Assembly: GCA_963815535.1 (NCBI GenBank)
Contig: CAWFGS010000003.1
Span: 186,001-250,000 of the forward strand
Reading direction: 5' to 3'
Length of the DNA: 64,000 nt
Origin: CAWFGS01 sp963815535
GTDB lineage: Bacteria > Pseudomonadota > Alphaproteobacteria > Sphingomonadales > Sphingomonadaceae
Positions 52,633 through 62,455 of this stretch are shown here, piece after piece (positions within the stretch are counted from its first letter, which is position 1; every line of letters begins with the position of its first letter). A program made the translations under genes and the position numbers. The notes under the pieces were generated by a model. It was not told the origin of the DNA and searched no databases. It saw only the letters and a program-made list of their open reading frames with translations.

Positions 52633-54098
52633 CTAGCTGCGCGGGAACCTCGCGCGCGAAATCATCTTCGCCGAAAGTCGCGCGCGCTTCGCCCGCGCAA
52701 TTCACGGCGCGGTGGCAAGGAGTGACGATTTCAACCGCGCAATTGCGGGTGCCGGCGTCCGCTGCGGGATTGACCACGCGCCATACGATCCCGGCAGTGT
52801 CGTCGGTTACCAGCAAGGCGCCTTGCCCGTCGAACGCCACCCAGGTCGGGCGGCCTTTGGTGGTTCCGTCGTCTTTCAGGAACCCGCCCAGCACTTCCTT
52901 CGGCTTGCCGGTGGGATTGCCACGATCGTCGAACTGCACGAACACCACGTCGTAACCCGATGGCGGTTTGCGGTTCCACGATCCGTGCCGCGCGATGAAC
53001 GCGCCGTTCGCAAATGCGCCGCCCATCCGGTTGCCCGGCGTGCTGAACGCCAGCCCCAGCGCCGCGACGTGCGGGCCCAGCGCATATTCGGGCGTGCGCG
53101 CATATTCGGTGAGGTAGCGCGGGCACGGCGCTTCGACCCGTTCGTCGAAATTGTCGCCCCAATAGACCCACGGCCAGCCATATTGCGCGCCGACCGGCAC
53201 GTTGGTCAGGTAATCGGGCACCAGATCGGAACCGAGCATGTCCCGTTCGTTCACGGTGGTCCAAAGCTCTCCGCTCCACGGGTTCCAGTCGAGCCCATTG
53301 GGATTGCGAAGCCCCGCGCCATAGGGGCGGCTGGTGCCGTCTTCCAGATTGTATTCCACGATCATGGCGCGCCCTTCCTCGACCTCCATGCCCTTTTCAC
53401 CGATGTTGGACACCGAACCGACGGCGATATACAGGCGCGTGCCGTCCGGGTTGAGTTCGAGGTTGCGCATCCAGTGCCCGCCGCCCGGCGGCAAATCCAT
53501 CAGCTTGCGCGGCGCGCCGGTGATCTGCGTCGTGCCCAGCGCATAGTCGAACGCCAGCACGGCATCGTGATTCGCGACATACAGAGTGCCGTCGTTCCAG
53601 GCCATGCCCGATGGCGAGCTGAGATCGTCCTGCCGCAGTACGGTGCGCTGTTCCGCGCGGCCATCGCCGTCCGCATCGCGCAGCAGCACCACCTGATTGG
53701 CGGGCGGCACGCTGGCCCCGGCCCGCGACATCAGCAGATCGGTAATCCATGCGGTGATGCCGCCGCCCTCTTTCTCGGGCGAGCCGGTCAACGTCACCAG
53801 CACGTCGCCATTGGGCAAAGTGTGCAGCACGCGCGGATGGTTCAGCCCTTCGGCAAACCGCACCACCTGCATCCCGGCGGGCGCGATCGGTGCGTCCCCA
53901 TCCGCCCAGCCGACCGGTTTCGCGATGGCGACCGTCGGCACGGTTTGCGCGTCCGGATCGACCAGGGTGGGATCGGTCCCCGTTACGTCGGCCACGGCCA
54001 GTTCGGCGCGTGTCGCCGCGCGTCACCCAGAACAGCAGCAACGCGATGATGGCAATGATGGCGACCAGGGCGATGATGATCTTGCGTCGTTTGCTCAT
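52633..54098 (-). CDS. PQQ-dependent sugar dehydrogenase (sorbosone dehydrogenase-like), frame broken
   Basis: Membrane-anchored six-bladed propeller of the glucose/sorbosone dehydrogenase family. Start ATG 54098 gives MSKRRKIIIALVAIIAIIALLLFWV, a signal anchor. A break near 54025 (one extra base) moves to the frame of AELAVADVTGTDPTLV. The propeller has GLNHPRVLHTLPNGDVLVT, GSVSNIGEKGMEVEEGRAMI, GLRNPNGLDWNPWSGELWTTVNERD and RHGSWNRKPPSGYDVVFV. The literal frame runs to 52394, but its last 75 residues are antisense-like to the acyl-CoA dehydrogenase. A second break would end the protein at the TAG at 52633. The 3' end is uncertain. Confidence 0.75.
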
Positions 54099-54176
54099 GC
54101 GCGCTGGAATAGGGCACTGGCGGCGCGGGAACAATAGGATTGGCGCGTGTGCCCGCGTCGCTGCTTAGTCAGCGCC

Positions 54177-54664
54177 ATGTTCGATTTCACGCGCCGCGCC
54201 CGATCTGCCCACTCCCGAACGCCACCGCCAGCTGATACAGGCCGCGCTTGCCATCACCGATGGGGAGCGGGATGCGTGTCGCGAACATGGCCAATATCGC
54301 GGCGTTGATGTGGGATTTCATGCCCGACCTCAATTGGGCCGGGTTTCTATCGCATGGTCGATGGCGAGCTGGTGCTTGGCCCGTTCATCGGGCGGCCCGC
54401 CTGTATCCGTATCGCCATGGGGCAGGGCGTATGCGGCACGGCGGCGGCGGAGCGCGCGCACGATGCTCGTGCACGACGTTCATGCCTTTCCCGGCCATAT
54501 CGCCTGCGACGGCCTGACGCGCAGCGAGCTGGTCGTTCCGGTCGTGCGCGACGACGCGATCATCGCGGTGATCGATTGCGACAGCCCGACGCTGCGATCG
54601 ATTTACGCAGGACGATGCCGATGGGCTGGAACGTCTGGCAGTGGCCGTTGCGGATCGCATCTGA
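54177..54664 (+). pseudogene. msrC: free methionine-(R)-sulfoxide reductase (GAF domain), frame broken five times
   Basis: A GAF-domain fRMsr of about 162 residues can be read only by changing frame five times, each as one extra base. The pieces in order are MFDFT, DLPTPERHRQLIQAALAITDGERDA, VANMANIAALMWDFMPDLNWAGF, MVDGELVLGPFIGRPACIRIAMGQGVCGTAAAERA, MLVHDVHAFPGHIACDGLTRSELVVPVV and FTQDDADGLERLAVAVADRI. Catalytic cysteines in GRPACIRI, GVCGTA and HIACD are intact. Conserved residues across all pieces argue for very poor local sequence or very recent decay. Break positions are about 54190, 54289, 54345-54347, 54460 and 54597. Confidence 0.72.
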
Positions 54665-54822
54665 CCGTCGTTGCGGGCGTTAGCCAGCGCCGGACCACTC
54701 GCCCCGAAACGGGACACGAACGACCGCGACGCCTTTGCAAATCCGCGCAATGCGATGATAAATAATCTCTTAACGCTCGGAAATCGCCGCGATCGGGTGC
54801 GGCATTGCGAAGGGAAACCATC

Positions 54823-55650
54823 ATGTCGGCTCGCATCTTCTTGACCACCAGCATCGCCGCAGGGGCCATGCTGGCCGCCACTTCGGTGAACGCACAAACG
54901 GTGCAACCCGGCGCAGGTCCGGTCGTGTATCAGGATGCACCGATGGTCCAACCCTTGCCCGAACGGATGGCCCCAATGACGGCCGGTACGGATTACGAGA
55001 CCGAATATCGCCGCCGGCAACCCGTCTATGCCGCGCCGCAGAACGTCCCGACCGCGCAACATCACCAGGCCCCCTATCCGGGCGGTCCGGTTGGCATCCC
55101 GATCGGTCAGCACGCCGCCGTGCCGCCACAATACGGCGTCGCTTACCCGGTGCAGGTGCCGCCGCAATTCGATCGCGCCGCCTGGCTCGCCGAATGCCGC
55201 GCGCAATATGGCGACAAGCGCGGGCAGAAGGGCGGTATTCTGGGCAGCTTGCTCGGCGCGATTGCAGGCGGCGTGATCGGTAACCGGGTGTATGATTCGG
55301 AACGTCTGGCCGGCAGCCTCATCGGCGCGGGCGTGGGCGGTTTGGCCGGTCTTGCGATCGGGACCGCTATCGGATCGTCCAAGAATCGCCGTGCGCGCGA
55401 CGAATGCGAAGGAACGCTGAACCAGTATCTCGCGGGCGGATACGGCAATTACGGCGGCGGCTATTATCAGCAGCAATATACCCTGGTTCCCGTAACCGTC
55501 GCGATCCCGCAACGGGCCGTGATTCGCGAATATGTCACGTACGAAACCGTGCTGGAACCGGGCGTCGAAGTGATCGAGGAAGTGCGGAGCGAACCGGTCT
55601 ATATCAAGCCTCGACCGACCAAGCGCACGCGTTATATCAAGGGGCAGTAG
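54823..55650 (+). CDS. glycine-zipper 2TM domain outer-envelope protein
   Basis: A 275-residue exported protein: signal peptide (MSARIFLTTSIAAGAMLAATSVNAQ), a Pro/Gln/Tyr-rich stretch to about residue 115, and a glycine-zipper domain (GGILGSLLGAIAGGVIGNRVYDSERLAGSLIGAGVGGLAGLAIGTAIG) of the Rick_17kDa/YMGG type. A Tyr/Gly-rich segment follows, then a tail ending KRTRYIKGQ. Such domains insert in or line the outer membrane; the precise role is unknown. ATG 54823 follows AGGGAAACC. Confidence 0.82.
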   Translation: MSARIFLTTSIAAGAMLAATSVNAQTVQPGAGPVVYQDAPMVQPLPERMAPMTAGTDYETEYRRRQPVYAAPQNVPTAQHHQAPYPGGPVGIPIGQHAAVPPQYGVAYPVQVPPQFDRAAWLAECRAQYGDKRGQKGGILGSLLGAIAGGVIGNRVYDSERLAGSLIGAGVGGLAGLAIGTAIGSSKNRRARDECEGTLNQYLAGGYGNYGGGYYQQQYTLVPVTVAIPQRAVIREYVTYETVLEPGVEVIEEVRSEPVYIKPRPTKRTRYIKGQ

Positions 55651-55671
55651 CCAAGCGAGCCGGTGGCGGCG

Positions 55672-56668
55672 TCAGATATCCCCACCGGTCAGTCGTTGGC
55701 AGATCAGGTCGAGCTGATCCAGCGTGCGGTACTTGATGGTCACCATGCCGGACCGTGCGTCGCTGTCGGTCTTGATACGCACGGTCAGTCCCAGAAATTC
55801 CTCCAGATGCGCCTGAACTGCGGCGATGTCGGCATCTTTCATGGGATCGCGCGCCGATCGGGTGCGGCGCTGGCTGGTTGCGGTATCGACCGGACCCTTC
55901 GCCAACCGTTCGACGTCACGGACCGATAAGCCTTCTTTCGCAGCGCGTCTGGCGAGTGCAGCGGCATCGTCATGACCCACCAGCGCGCGAGCGTGACCCA
56001 TACTGAGCGTGCCCGTTTCCACCATATCGGTGACCGCATCGGGCAGACCGACCAGCCGTTGCAAATTGGCGATATGACTGCGCGATTTATCGACCATCTC
56101 GGCAATTTCGACCTGAGTCAGCCCCTGATCCTGCGCCAACCGGTGATAGGCGCGCGCCTCCTCCATCGGGTTCAGATCTTCGCGTTGCAGGTTTTCAATC
56201 AGGGCGATCGCCATGATATCGGCCTCGCTCAGATCCTGCACGATGGCGGGGATACGCTGCAATTTGGCGATCTGGGCCGCGCGCCAACGGCGTTCACCGG
56301 CGACCAGCCGATATTTACCGCCATCGGCGCGCGTTACGATTACGGGTTGCAACACGCCGCGCGCTGCGATGGAACCCGCCAATTCTTTCAGCGCATCGTC
56401 GTCGAATTTTTGCCGTGGCTGGCCCGGCAGGGGCGTAATGTCGGATAGAGGCAATGACGCCAAGCCCGATGTCGGGGCCGTTTCGACATTTCCGGGCGGC
56501 GAGGCGCTTCGGCCTTGCGCGTCACTATCCGATTGCAACCGTTTCCTCGCGCCTGGTGTCCCCCATCAGCGCGCTCAAACCCTTGCCCAGCTTCTGTTTC
56601 TTGCGTTGCGGCAGGCTGAAACGGATCGGTTCGTTCGGGTTGGACGGCACGTCGATCGGGGGGCTCAT
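55672..56668 (-). CDS. parB: chromosome partitioning protein ParB, frame broken once
   Basis: CTPase clamp that loads at parS and spreads to form the partition complex. The N-terminus from ATG 56668 has KKQKLGKGLSALMGD, the segment that interacts with ParA. A break near 56530 (extra G in the atcggat context) leads into the ParB domain: LSDITPLPGQPRQKFDDDALKELAGSI, LVAGERRWRAAQIAKL and ALIENLQREDLNPMEEARAYHRL. The helix-turn-helix is LTQVEIAEMVDKSRSHIANLQRLVGLP. Total about 331 residues. Its ATG overlaps the parA stop (ATGA). Confidence 0.92.
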
Positions 56669-57444
56669 GCGGCTTTCCTTTGTTCGGGCAGACGGCCGAT
56701 CAATTCGCCCGCGAGCGCCATATAGGCGCGGCTGCCGGAACAGGATTGATCGTAAACGAGCGCCGGCAGACCGTGGCTCGGCGCTTCGGACAGGCGAACA
56801 TTGCGTGGGATCACGGTGTCGAAAACCAGTTCGCCCAGACAGTCGCGAACGTCGTCCGCAACCTGGTCCGTCAGTCGGTTGCGGCGATCGAACATCGTCA
56901 GGGCGACGCCGATGATGCCAAGATCGGGATTGAACCTTTGCTGCACCCTTTCGACCGTCTGCAGCAGCTGGCTCAACCCTTCCAACGCGAAGAATTCGCA
57001 TTGCAGCGGAACCAGCAGAGTGTCCGCCGCGCCCAGCGCATTCAAGGTGAGCAAGCCCAGCGACGGGGCGCAATCGATGAAGCATATCTCATGATCGGTC
57101 CGGCCTGTGGCAAGCGCATCTTTCAATCTGGCGGTCCGGTCGTCCATGGAAACCAGCTCGACTTCCGCACCGCTCAGATCGGCAGTGGCGGGCACGATGT
57201 CGAGAAGCGGAATGCCGGTCGGCTGAATGCAGTCGGGCAAGAATGCATCGCCGACCACAAGATCGTAAGCCGACATTTCGCGCGCCGCAGCCGGAATACC
57301 CATTCCGGTGCTGGCATTCCCTTGCGGATCGAGATCGATCAGCAGCGTTTTCCATCCCGTCGCCGCCATTGCCGTCGCCATGTTGATCGCAGTGGTCGTC
57401 TTGCCGACCCCACCCTTCTGATTGGCGATTGCGATGCAGATCAT
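56665..57444 (-). CDS. parA: chromosome partitioning ATPase ParA
   Basis: A 259-residue deviant Walker ATPase that moves ParB-parS complexes along the nucleoid. Motifs: IAIANQKGGVGKTTTAINMATAMA (signature Lys and P-loop), LLIDLDPQGNASTG, and CFIDCAPSLGLLTLNALGAAD. The frame is intact, unlike its four neighbours. It overlaps both rsmG and parB by ATGA junctions, forming a rsmG-parA-parB translational unit. Confidence 0.96.
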   Translation of the reverse strand: MICIAIANQKGGVGKTTTAINMATAMAATGWKTLLIDLDPQGNASTGMGIPAAAREMSAYDLVVGDAFLPDCIQPTGIPLLDIVPATADLSGAEVELVSMDDRTARLKDALATGRTDHEICFIDCAPSLGLLTLNALGAADTLLVPLQCEFFALEGLSQLLQTVERVQQRFNPDLGIIGVALTMFDRRNRLTDQVADDVRDCLGELVFDTVIPRNVRLSEAPSHGLPALVYDQSCSGSRAYMALAGELIGRLPEQRKAA

Positions 57445-58101
57445 CGAACTTCTTCCATCGGTTTATCCGTTCGCCGGGCATTTTTCGACACGATGATACC
57501 GGCATCACGGTCGGTCAGCGATTGTTCCACGTGGAACATCTGGCGCGTTTTGCGGTTCATATCGCCAAGTTCTTGCGCTGCCGACCGGCCTTTCGGCAAG
57601 AGCCAGACCGTCCCCTTTGTGGAGAACCGCTCCGCCATCGGCAACAGCTTCGTGAGCGGGGCGAAGGCGCGCGCGGTGATGATTTCCGCGCGGACCGGCT
57701 CGATGGCCTGTACTTTCGCGCCATGAAGATGACAGTTGGTCAATTCCAGCTCGCCTATCATACGGGCCAGCCATTCGATCCGCATCCGCCGTGATTCGAC
57801 CAAATGCACTGCGGCTTCGGGACGCATGATGGCGATTATCAAACCGGGGAAACCCGCGCCGCTACCGAGATCGAGCCAGACATCGACTCTTGCCGCTGAC
57901 GAAATCGAGCAATTGCGCGCTGTCGGCGCAATGGCGTTGCCAGATATGCGGAATCGTACCTGCAGCGATCAGGTTCTGTACGGCGTTTTCGGCGATCAGC
58001 GCGGCGACGAACCGTTCGACCTTGTCGAATGCGGCGTTGGAACAGCGCGCTTTCACGAATGCGCGAGCGCTTTCTTCGTCATGTATGTCGTGATCCGTCA
58101 T
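57441..58101 (-). CDS. rsmG: 16S rRNA (guanine-527-N7) methyltransferase, frame broken once
   Basis: Methylates G527 of 16S rRNA. From ATG 58101 the first frame encodes [20 protein letters not shown] to TIPHIWQRHCADSAQLLDFV. A break near 57893 (one extra base) leads to VDVWLDLGSGAGFPGLIIAIMRPEA, the SAM-binding motif, and on to ITARAFAPLTKLLPMAERF and the end NARRTDKPMEEVR. Joined length is about 219 residues. A parS site (57523-57538) lies in the coding sequence and encodes the MFHVEQ stretch. It overlaps mnmG and parA by four bases each. Confidence 0.9.
57523..57538. other. parS site within rsmG
   Basis: TGTTCCACGTGGAACA is a perfect palindrome matching parS. It lies in the 3' half of rsmG, about 80 bases upstream of parA. 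Confidence 0.88.
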
Positions 58102-59965
58102 GCGGCTTTGGCGGGACGTTTGGCATGGACCAGCAGCGCCGCCAACGCTGCGGGCGTCACTCCGCGCACGCGCCCGGCGGCTGCCAGATCGGACGGTCGC
58201 GCAGCGGACAGTCGCTCGATCATCTCGTTCGACAGGCCGGGGATCGCAGCATAGGGAAAATCGGCTGGCAGGACGACCGAGCGGCTGGCCTTCAGTTCGC
58301 GCAGCTCGGCATCCTGACGCAACAGATAGGGTGCATATTGCGCGTCTTCGATCAGTTCCTGCCACAATTCGCCCGACGTCCGGGCGTCGCCGATCCACGG
58401 TAAGAGATCGGCAATCGCCAGTTCGGGAAACCGCGTCCATTCCGCCAAGGATTTACGCCCCGCATCCCGCTTGATCGGCAGGCGCGCATCCGCCAATTCC
58501 GTCGCGCTGACCTCGCGCGACAATATGGCTTCGACTCGGCACGTTCGATCTGCCGCTGCTCGAACCATCGCGTGCGCTCTTCCCCGACTGCGCCGGTATC
58601 GATGGCCATCTGCGTCAGGCGCGTGGTGGCGTTGTTCGCGCGCAGTCGCAGCCGGTATTCCGCACGGGACGTCAGCATACGATACGGTTCGCTGACACCG
58701 TGCAGCGTCAGATCGTCGATCATCACCGCCATATAACTGTTCGACCGATCGAGCGCGGGCAGCGTGGCCCCGGTAACGCGGGCGGCCGCGTGCATTCCCG
58801 CGATCAGACCCTTGCGCGGCGGCTTCCTCATACCCCGTGGTGCCGTTGATCTGTCCCGCGCAGAACAGGCCGGGCAGCGCGCGCACTTCCAGTTCGGCGG
58901 ATAGCGCGCGCGGGTCGATATGATCGTATTCGACGGCATAGCCGGGCACGACGATAACGGCGCGTTCCAATCCCTTCATCGCATGGATCATGTCCTGCTG
59001 AACATCGGTGGGCAGGGACGTGCTGATACCGTTGGGATAGATCAGGTGCGTATCCAGCCCTTCGGGTTCAAGGAATATCTGATGCCCATCACGGTCGCCG
59101 AAGCGATGGATCTTATCCTCGATCGATGGGCAATAGCGCGGCCCCTCCGCCGCGATGGCCCCTGCGAACATGGGCGACCGGTCCAAATTGGCTCGGATGA
59201 TATCGTGGCTGCGCGCATTGGTGCGGGCGATGGCACAGACGATCTGCGGATTGGGACGAGCTGGCGCATCGCATGCCGGTCATCGCCGACATGCGCCATG
59301 TCTCGTCGTCGGATGGTTGTTCGACCAGCGCCGCCCAATCGATCGTGCGCCCATCGAGCCGCGGCGGCGTGCCGGTTTTCAATCGCGCCAGCGGCAGATC
59401 GGCGTCACGCAATTGTTCGGCGAGGCGGTTGGAGGACGCCTCGTCGATGCGTCCACCGGTCAGCCGCTCTTCCCCGCGAAACAGCGTTCCGCCCAGAAAC
59501 GTGCCGGTGCATAGGATGACGCTGTCTGCGCGAAAGCGCGGTTCCATCGGCCAGGTCCAATCCCGCCACGCGCCCGCCCGTCAAACGCAGCGCGGACGCT
59601 TCCCCTTCGATGACGGTCAAATCGCCCTGTCGCGGCAAGCATGCGTTGGATGGCATCGCGAAACAGAGTTGCGATCCGCCTGAACGCGTGGCCCCCACAC
59701 TGCGCTGCCTTTGGATCGGTTGAGCATGCGGTAATGGATCGCCGCATGAGTCGGCAGCGCGGGCGATCAGACCATCGAAAGCGTCCACCTCGCGAACCAG
59801 ATGCCCTTTGCCCAAACCGCCGATGGCAGGATTGCAGCTCATCGCGCCGACCGTCATACGGTCGAAAGTCACCAGGCCGACACGCGCGCCCATGCGCGCA
59901 GCCACTGCGGCCGCTTCGACCCCGGCGTGACCTCCGCCGACAACCAGAATATCGAATTCATGCAT
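58098..59965 (-). CDS. mnmG: tRNA uridine 5-carboxymethylaminomethyl modification enzyme MnmG, frame broken at least four times
   Basis: FAD enzyme working with MnmE on wobble uridine 34. Pieces in order: [24 protein letters not shown] and [31 protein letters not shown] (59965 to about 59770); [24 protein letters not shown] and [16 protein letters not shown] (about 59550-59290); [24 protein letters not shown] and [16 protein letters not shown] (about 59190-58830); [43 protein letters not shown] (about 58790-58600); and [18 protein letters not shown] to the end. Almost the whole MnmG sequence is present at the normal length, but not in one frame. An essential-type gene with this many breaks suggests sequence error. 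Confidence 0.88.
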
Positions 59966-59997
59966 GTCGGCGCATTATCGCGCTAACGAGACGAGCG

Positions 59998-61312
59998 TCA
60001 AAACCTAACCCGATGTTTCACGTGAAACATCACTTTGCCGATGCAGAACTTGCCGAACAAGCCGTCGAGCATGTCTTCGGTGGAAGTCCGCCCAACCAAA
60101 CCGTCGAAGGCCATCGCGCGTCTGCCGCAAATGCTCGCCGATTATCAGCGGGTCCGTCACAATGGTCGCAGCATTCAATTCATCGAAAGCTTTTTCGACC
60201 AGGTCCGTCTGACGCCGGTTCAACGTGACTTCGCCGGGTTTCGGCAAGATTTTGCGCGATGTTTCAGCCAGATCGGTCAGCAAAGTGTCGATGCCTTCCC
60301 CTGTGTGTGCCGACACACGATGGCGGGGGGCGGATTTGGGCACTGCATCCGCTGCATCGATACGCGATTCGATTTCCCAGGCGTTCGGTGGCCCTTCGCC
60401 TTCGTTGCCGAGCCAGAGGCAGATATCCGCTTTGTCCAATTCGGCATTCGCGCTCGGTCGATACCGATAATTTCCACCGGATCGACGCTGTCGCCACGCA
60501 GTCCGGCAGTGTCCACGAAGGTCAGCGGGACACCGTGCAGCGCATGAGTGCGTTCGATCACATCGCGCGTGGTCCCGGCGGATGGTGCGGTGATGGCGGC
60601 TTCACTGCGAGTCAAAGCGTTGAACAGGCTGGACTTTCCGGCATTGGGCGGCCCCGCGAATACGATGCGAACGCCCTGTTGCAATCGCTCCATCACTGGC
60701 CGGTCGAGCTGATCGCCCAGTTCACCGGCAAACTCCCGCAACGCGACATGAAAATTGGCGGGCAGATCGGCAACATCGTCCTCGTCCGAAAAATCGAGCG
60801 CGGCCTCCACTTGCGCGGATAGGGACAGCAGACGCGTTCTGCCATTCTGCGATCTGGCGCGACAGCGCGCCGGTGGAATTGCCCAGCGCGGCCTGGCGCT
60901 GCATTTGCGTTTCGGCAGCCAACAAATCGCCCAGCCCTTCCGCCTCGGCCAGATCGATGCGGCCATTGGCGAAGGCGCGCCGCGTGAATTCGCCAGCTGT
61001 CGCCGGTCGCAGGCCCGGCAGCGTGCCAAGCGCCGCCAACACCGCATCCACCACCGCGCGGCCGCCATGACAGTGCAGCTCCACCATATCGTCGCCCGAT
61101 GCCGTCGCCGGGCCGGGCAGCCACAACACCATCGCTTCGTCCAGCAGGGCGGCGTGCGAATCGGTCAACCGGCGCAGCGACGCGCGCCGTGGTTCGGGCA
61201 CATTGCCTGCCAATGTCTGCAACGCGTCGCGCGCAGTGGGCCCGGTGATGCGAATAATTGCAATACCCGCAGGCGGCTGCCCGCTCGACAGCGCGAAAAT
61301 CGTGTCGGTCAT
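59998..61312 (-). CDS. mnmE: tRNA modification GTPase MnmE, frame broken at least three times
   Basis: Potassium-activated GTPase partner of MnmG. The N-terminal folate-binding domain (MTDTIFALSSGQPPAGIAIIRITG, DMVELHCHGGRAVVDAVLAAL, TAGEFTRRAFANGRIDLAEAEGLGDLLAAET) is in the first frame. The G domain (VRIVFAGPPNAGKSSLFNALTRSEAAITAPSAGTTRDVIE, VDTAGLRGD) is in a second, SAHTGEGIDTLLTDL in the first again, and the C-terminal MLDGLFGKFCIGK in the second. Breaks are near 60850, 60450 and 60110. After the canonical FCIGK end the frame runs on 11 residues through a parS site before TGA at 59998. Confidence 0.88.
60014..60029. other. parS site at the 3' end of mnmE
   Basis: TGTTTCACGTGAAACA is the perfect canonical parS palindrome. 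It lies between the FCIGK codons of mnmE and the mnmG start. Confidence 0.9.
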
Positions 61313-61320
61313 GGCGATCG

Positions 61321-61632
61321 TTAAAAGATCAGTCTTTCGCGGAGTCCGGCCCGGCGCCCGACTTGCCGGTTCGATTTGCCCCCCGATTTTGACGCGCCGC
61401 CACCTGCCGCATTCAAACCGTTTTCAACGAAGTTCTGAAACAGTTTCAGCCCCATCTGCCCCATCGGCGCGAGGTTTTTGGCGTATTCCTGCAGCTGATC
61501 GGGATTGCTGACACCCTTCATCGCGCTGGTGACGGTGTCCATGTAAACGTCGTTCGCCTTCTGAACGTCGGGCAACCCCATGAAACTGCGCGCTTCTTCG
61601 GGGGTGCAATCGATTTCTACGTGGACCTTCAT
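61321..61632 (-). CDS. DUF6489 family protein
   Basis: A 103-residue protein: MKVHVEIDCTPEEARSFMGLPDVQKANDVYMDTVTSAMKGVSNPDQLQEYAKNLAPMGQMGLKLFQNFV, then a Gly/Ser-rich stretch and a basic end. It matches the DUF6489 proteins seen beside mnmE in sphingomonads. Function unknown. The last 20 residues (VGRRAGLRERLIF) look unlike the rest, so another frame break near 61370 is possible. It lies eight bases before mnmE. Confidence 0.75.
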   Translation of the reverse strand: MKVHVEIDCTPEEARSFMGLPDVQKANDVYMDTVTSAMKGVSNPDQLQEYAKNLAPMGQMGLKLFQNFVENGLNAAGGGASKSGGKSNRQVGRRAGLRERLIF

Positions 61633-61743
61633 GGCGTATTCTCCGTTGTCGGTGTGATAGGGACACAAACTGGGTTTGGCAAAGCGGGCGCGCAAGCCCT
61701 ACGGTATCGCCGATCGCCATCAGCCAACGCGCAAGGAACCGTC

Positions 61744-62454
61744 ATGACCGAAACCATCACACTCACCACCCTCACCGGCAACGACCCGTTCGGCGCCTAT
61801 GTTGCGCGCCCTGCCGATACGCCGAAAGCCGCGATCGTCGTCATTCAGGAAATCTTCGGCGTCAATGCGGGCATTCGCCGCAAATGCGATCTGCTGGCGG
61901 AGCAGGGCTATCTTGCCGTCGCGCCCGATCTGTTCTGGCGGCTGGAGCCGGGCGTAGAACTGGACCCCGATGTCGAACCGGAATTTCAGCGCGCGCTGGA
62001 CCTGATGGGCAAGTTCGATCCCGATCAGGGGGTCCGCGATATCGAGGCGGCGATCAAATGGGCGCGGGCGCAAACCGATGGCGGGAAAGTCGGCGCGGTC
62101 GGATATTGCCTGGGCGGGAAGCTGGCCTACATGACCGCCGCGCGCACCGATTCCGATGCCACCGTCGGGTATTATGCAGTCGGCGTCGATGAAATGCTGG
62201 GCGAGTCGAAAGCGATTGCCAACCCCCTGATGCTGCATATTCCCGAAGAGGACGGCTTCGTCAGCAAAGACGCGCAAGCCGCGATGCATGATGGGCTGGA
62301 CGATCACGACAAAGTGACTTTGCACGATTACGCCGGCCTCGATCACGGTTTCGCCACGCAATTCGGCGAGCGGCGCGACGAAGAAGGCGCGACGCTGGCG
62401 GATGACCGCACCGATGCGTTTTTCGCCGAACATCTGACCGCGAAGGGCGCGTAA
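61744..62454 (+). CDS. dienelactone hydrolase family protein
   Basis: A 236-residue alpha/beta hydrolase of the dienelactone hydrolase family. The nucleophile is Cys in GAVGYCLGGKLAY, with the acid in EEDGFVS and the base His in GLDHGFATQFGERRDEEGA. KAAIVVIQEIFGVNAGIRRKCDLLAEQGYLAVAPDLFWR is the classical N-terminal half. The physiological ester or lactone is unknown. It is followed one base later by the glutamate-synthase-like gene. Confidence 0.9.
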   Translation: MTETITLTTLTGNDPFGAYVARPADTPKAAIVVIQEIFGVNAGIRRKCDLLAEQGYLAVAPDLFWRLEPGVELDPDVEPEFQRALDLMGKFDPDQGVRDIEAAIKWARAQTDGGKVGAVGYCLGGKLAYMTAARTDSDATVGYYAVGVDEMLGESKAIANPLMLHIPEEDGFVSKDAQAAMHDGLDDHDKVTLHDYAGLDHGFATQFGERRDEEGATLADDRTDAFFAEHLTAKGA

Positions 62455-62455
62455 T

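Noticed and set aside
54354..54765. Separate small hypothetical proteins in the 54.2-54.8 kb region
   Set aside because: Each short frame contributes a consecutive block of one GAF-domain methionine sulfoxide reductase, so they are pieces of a single broken gene.
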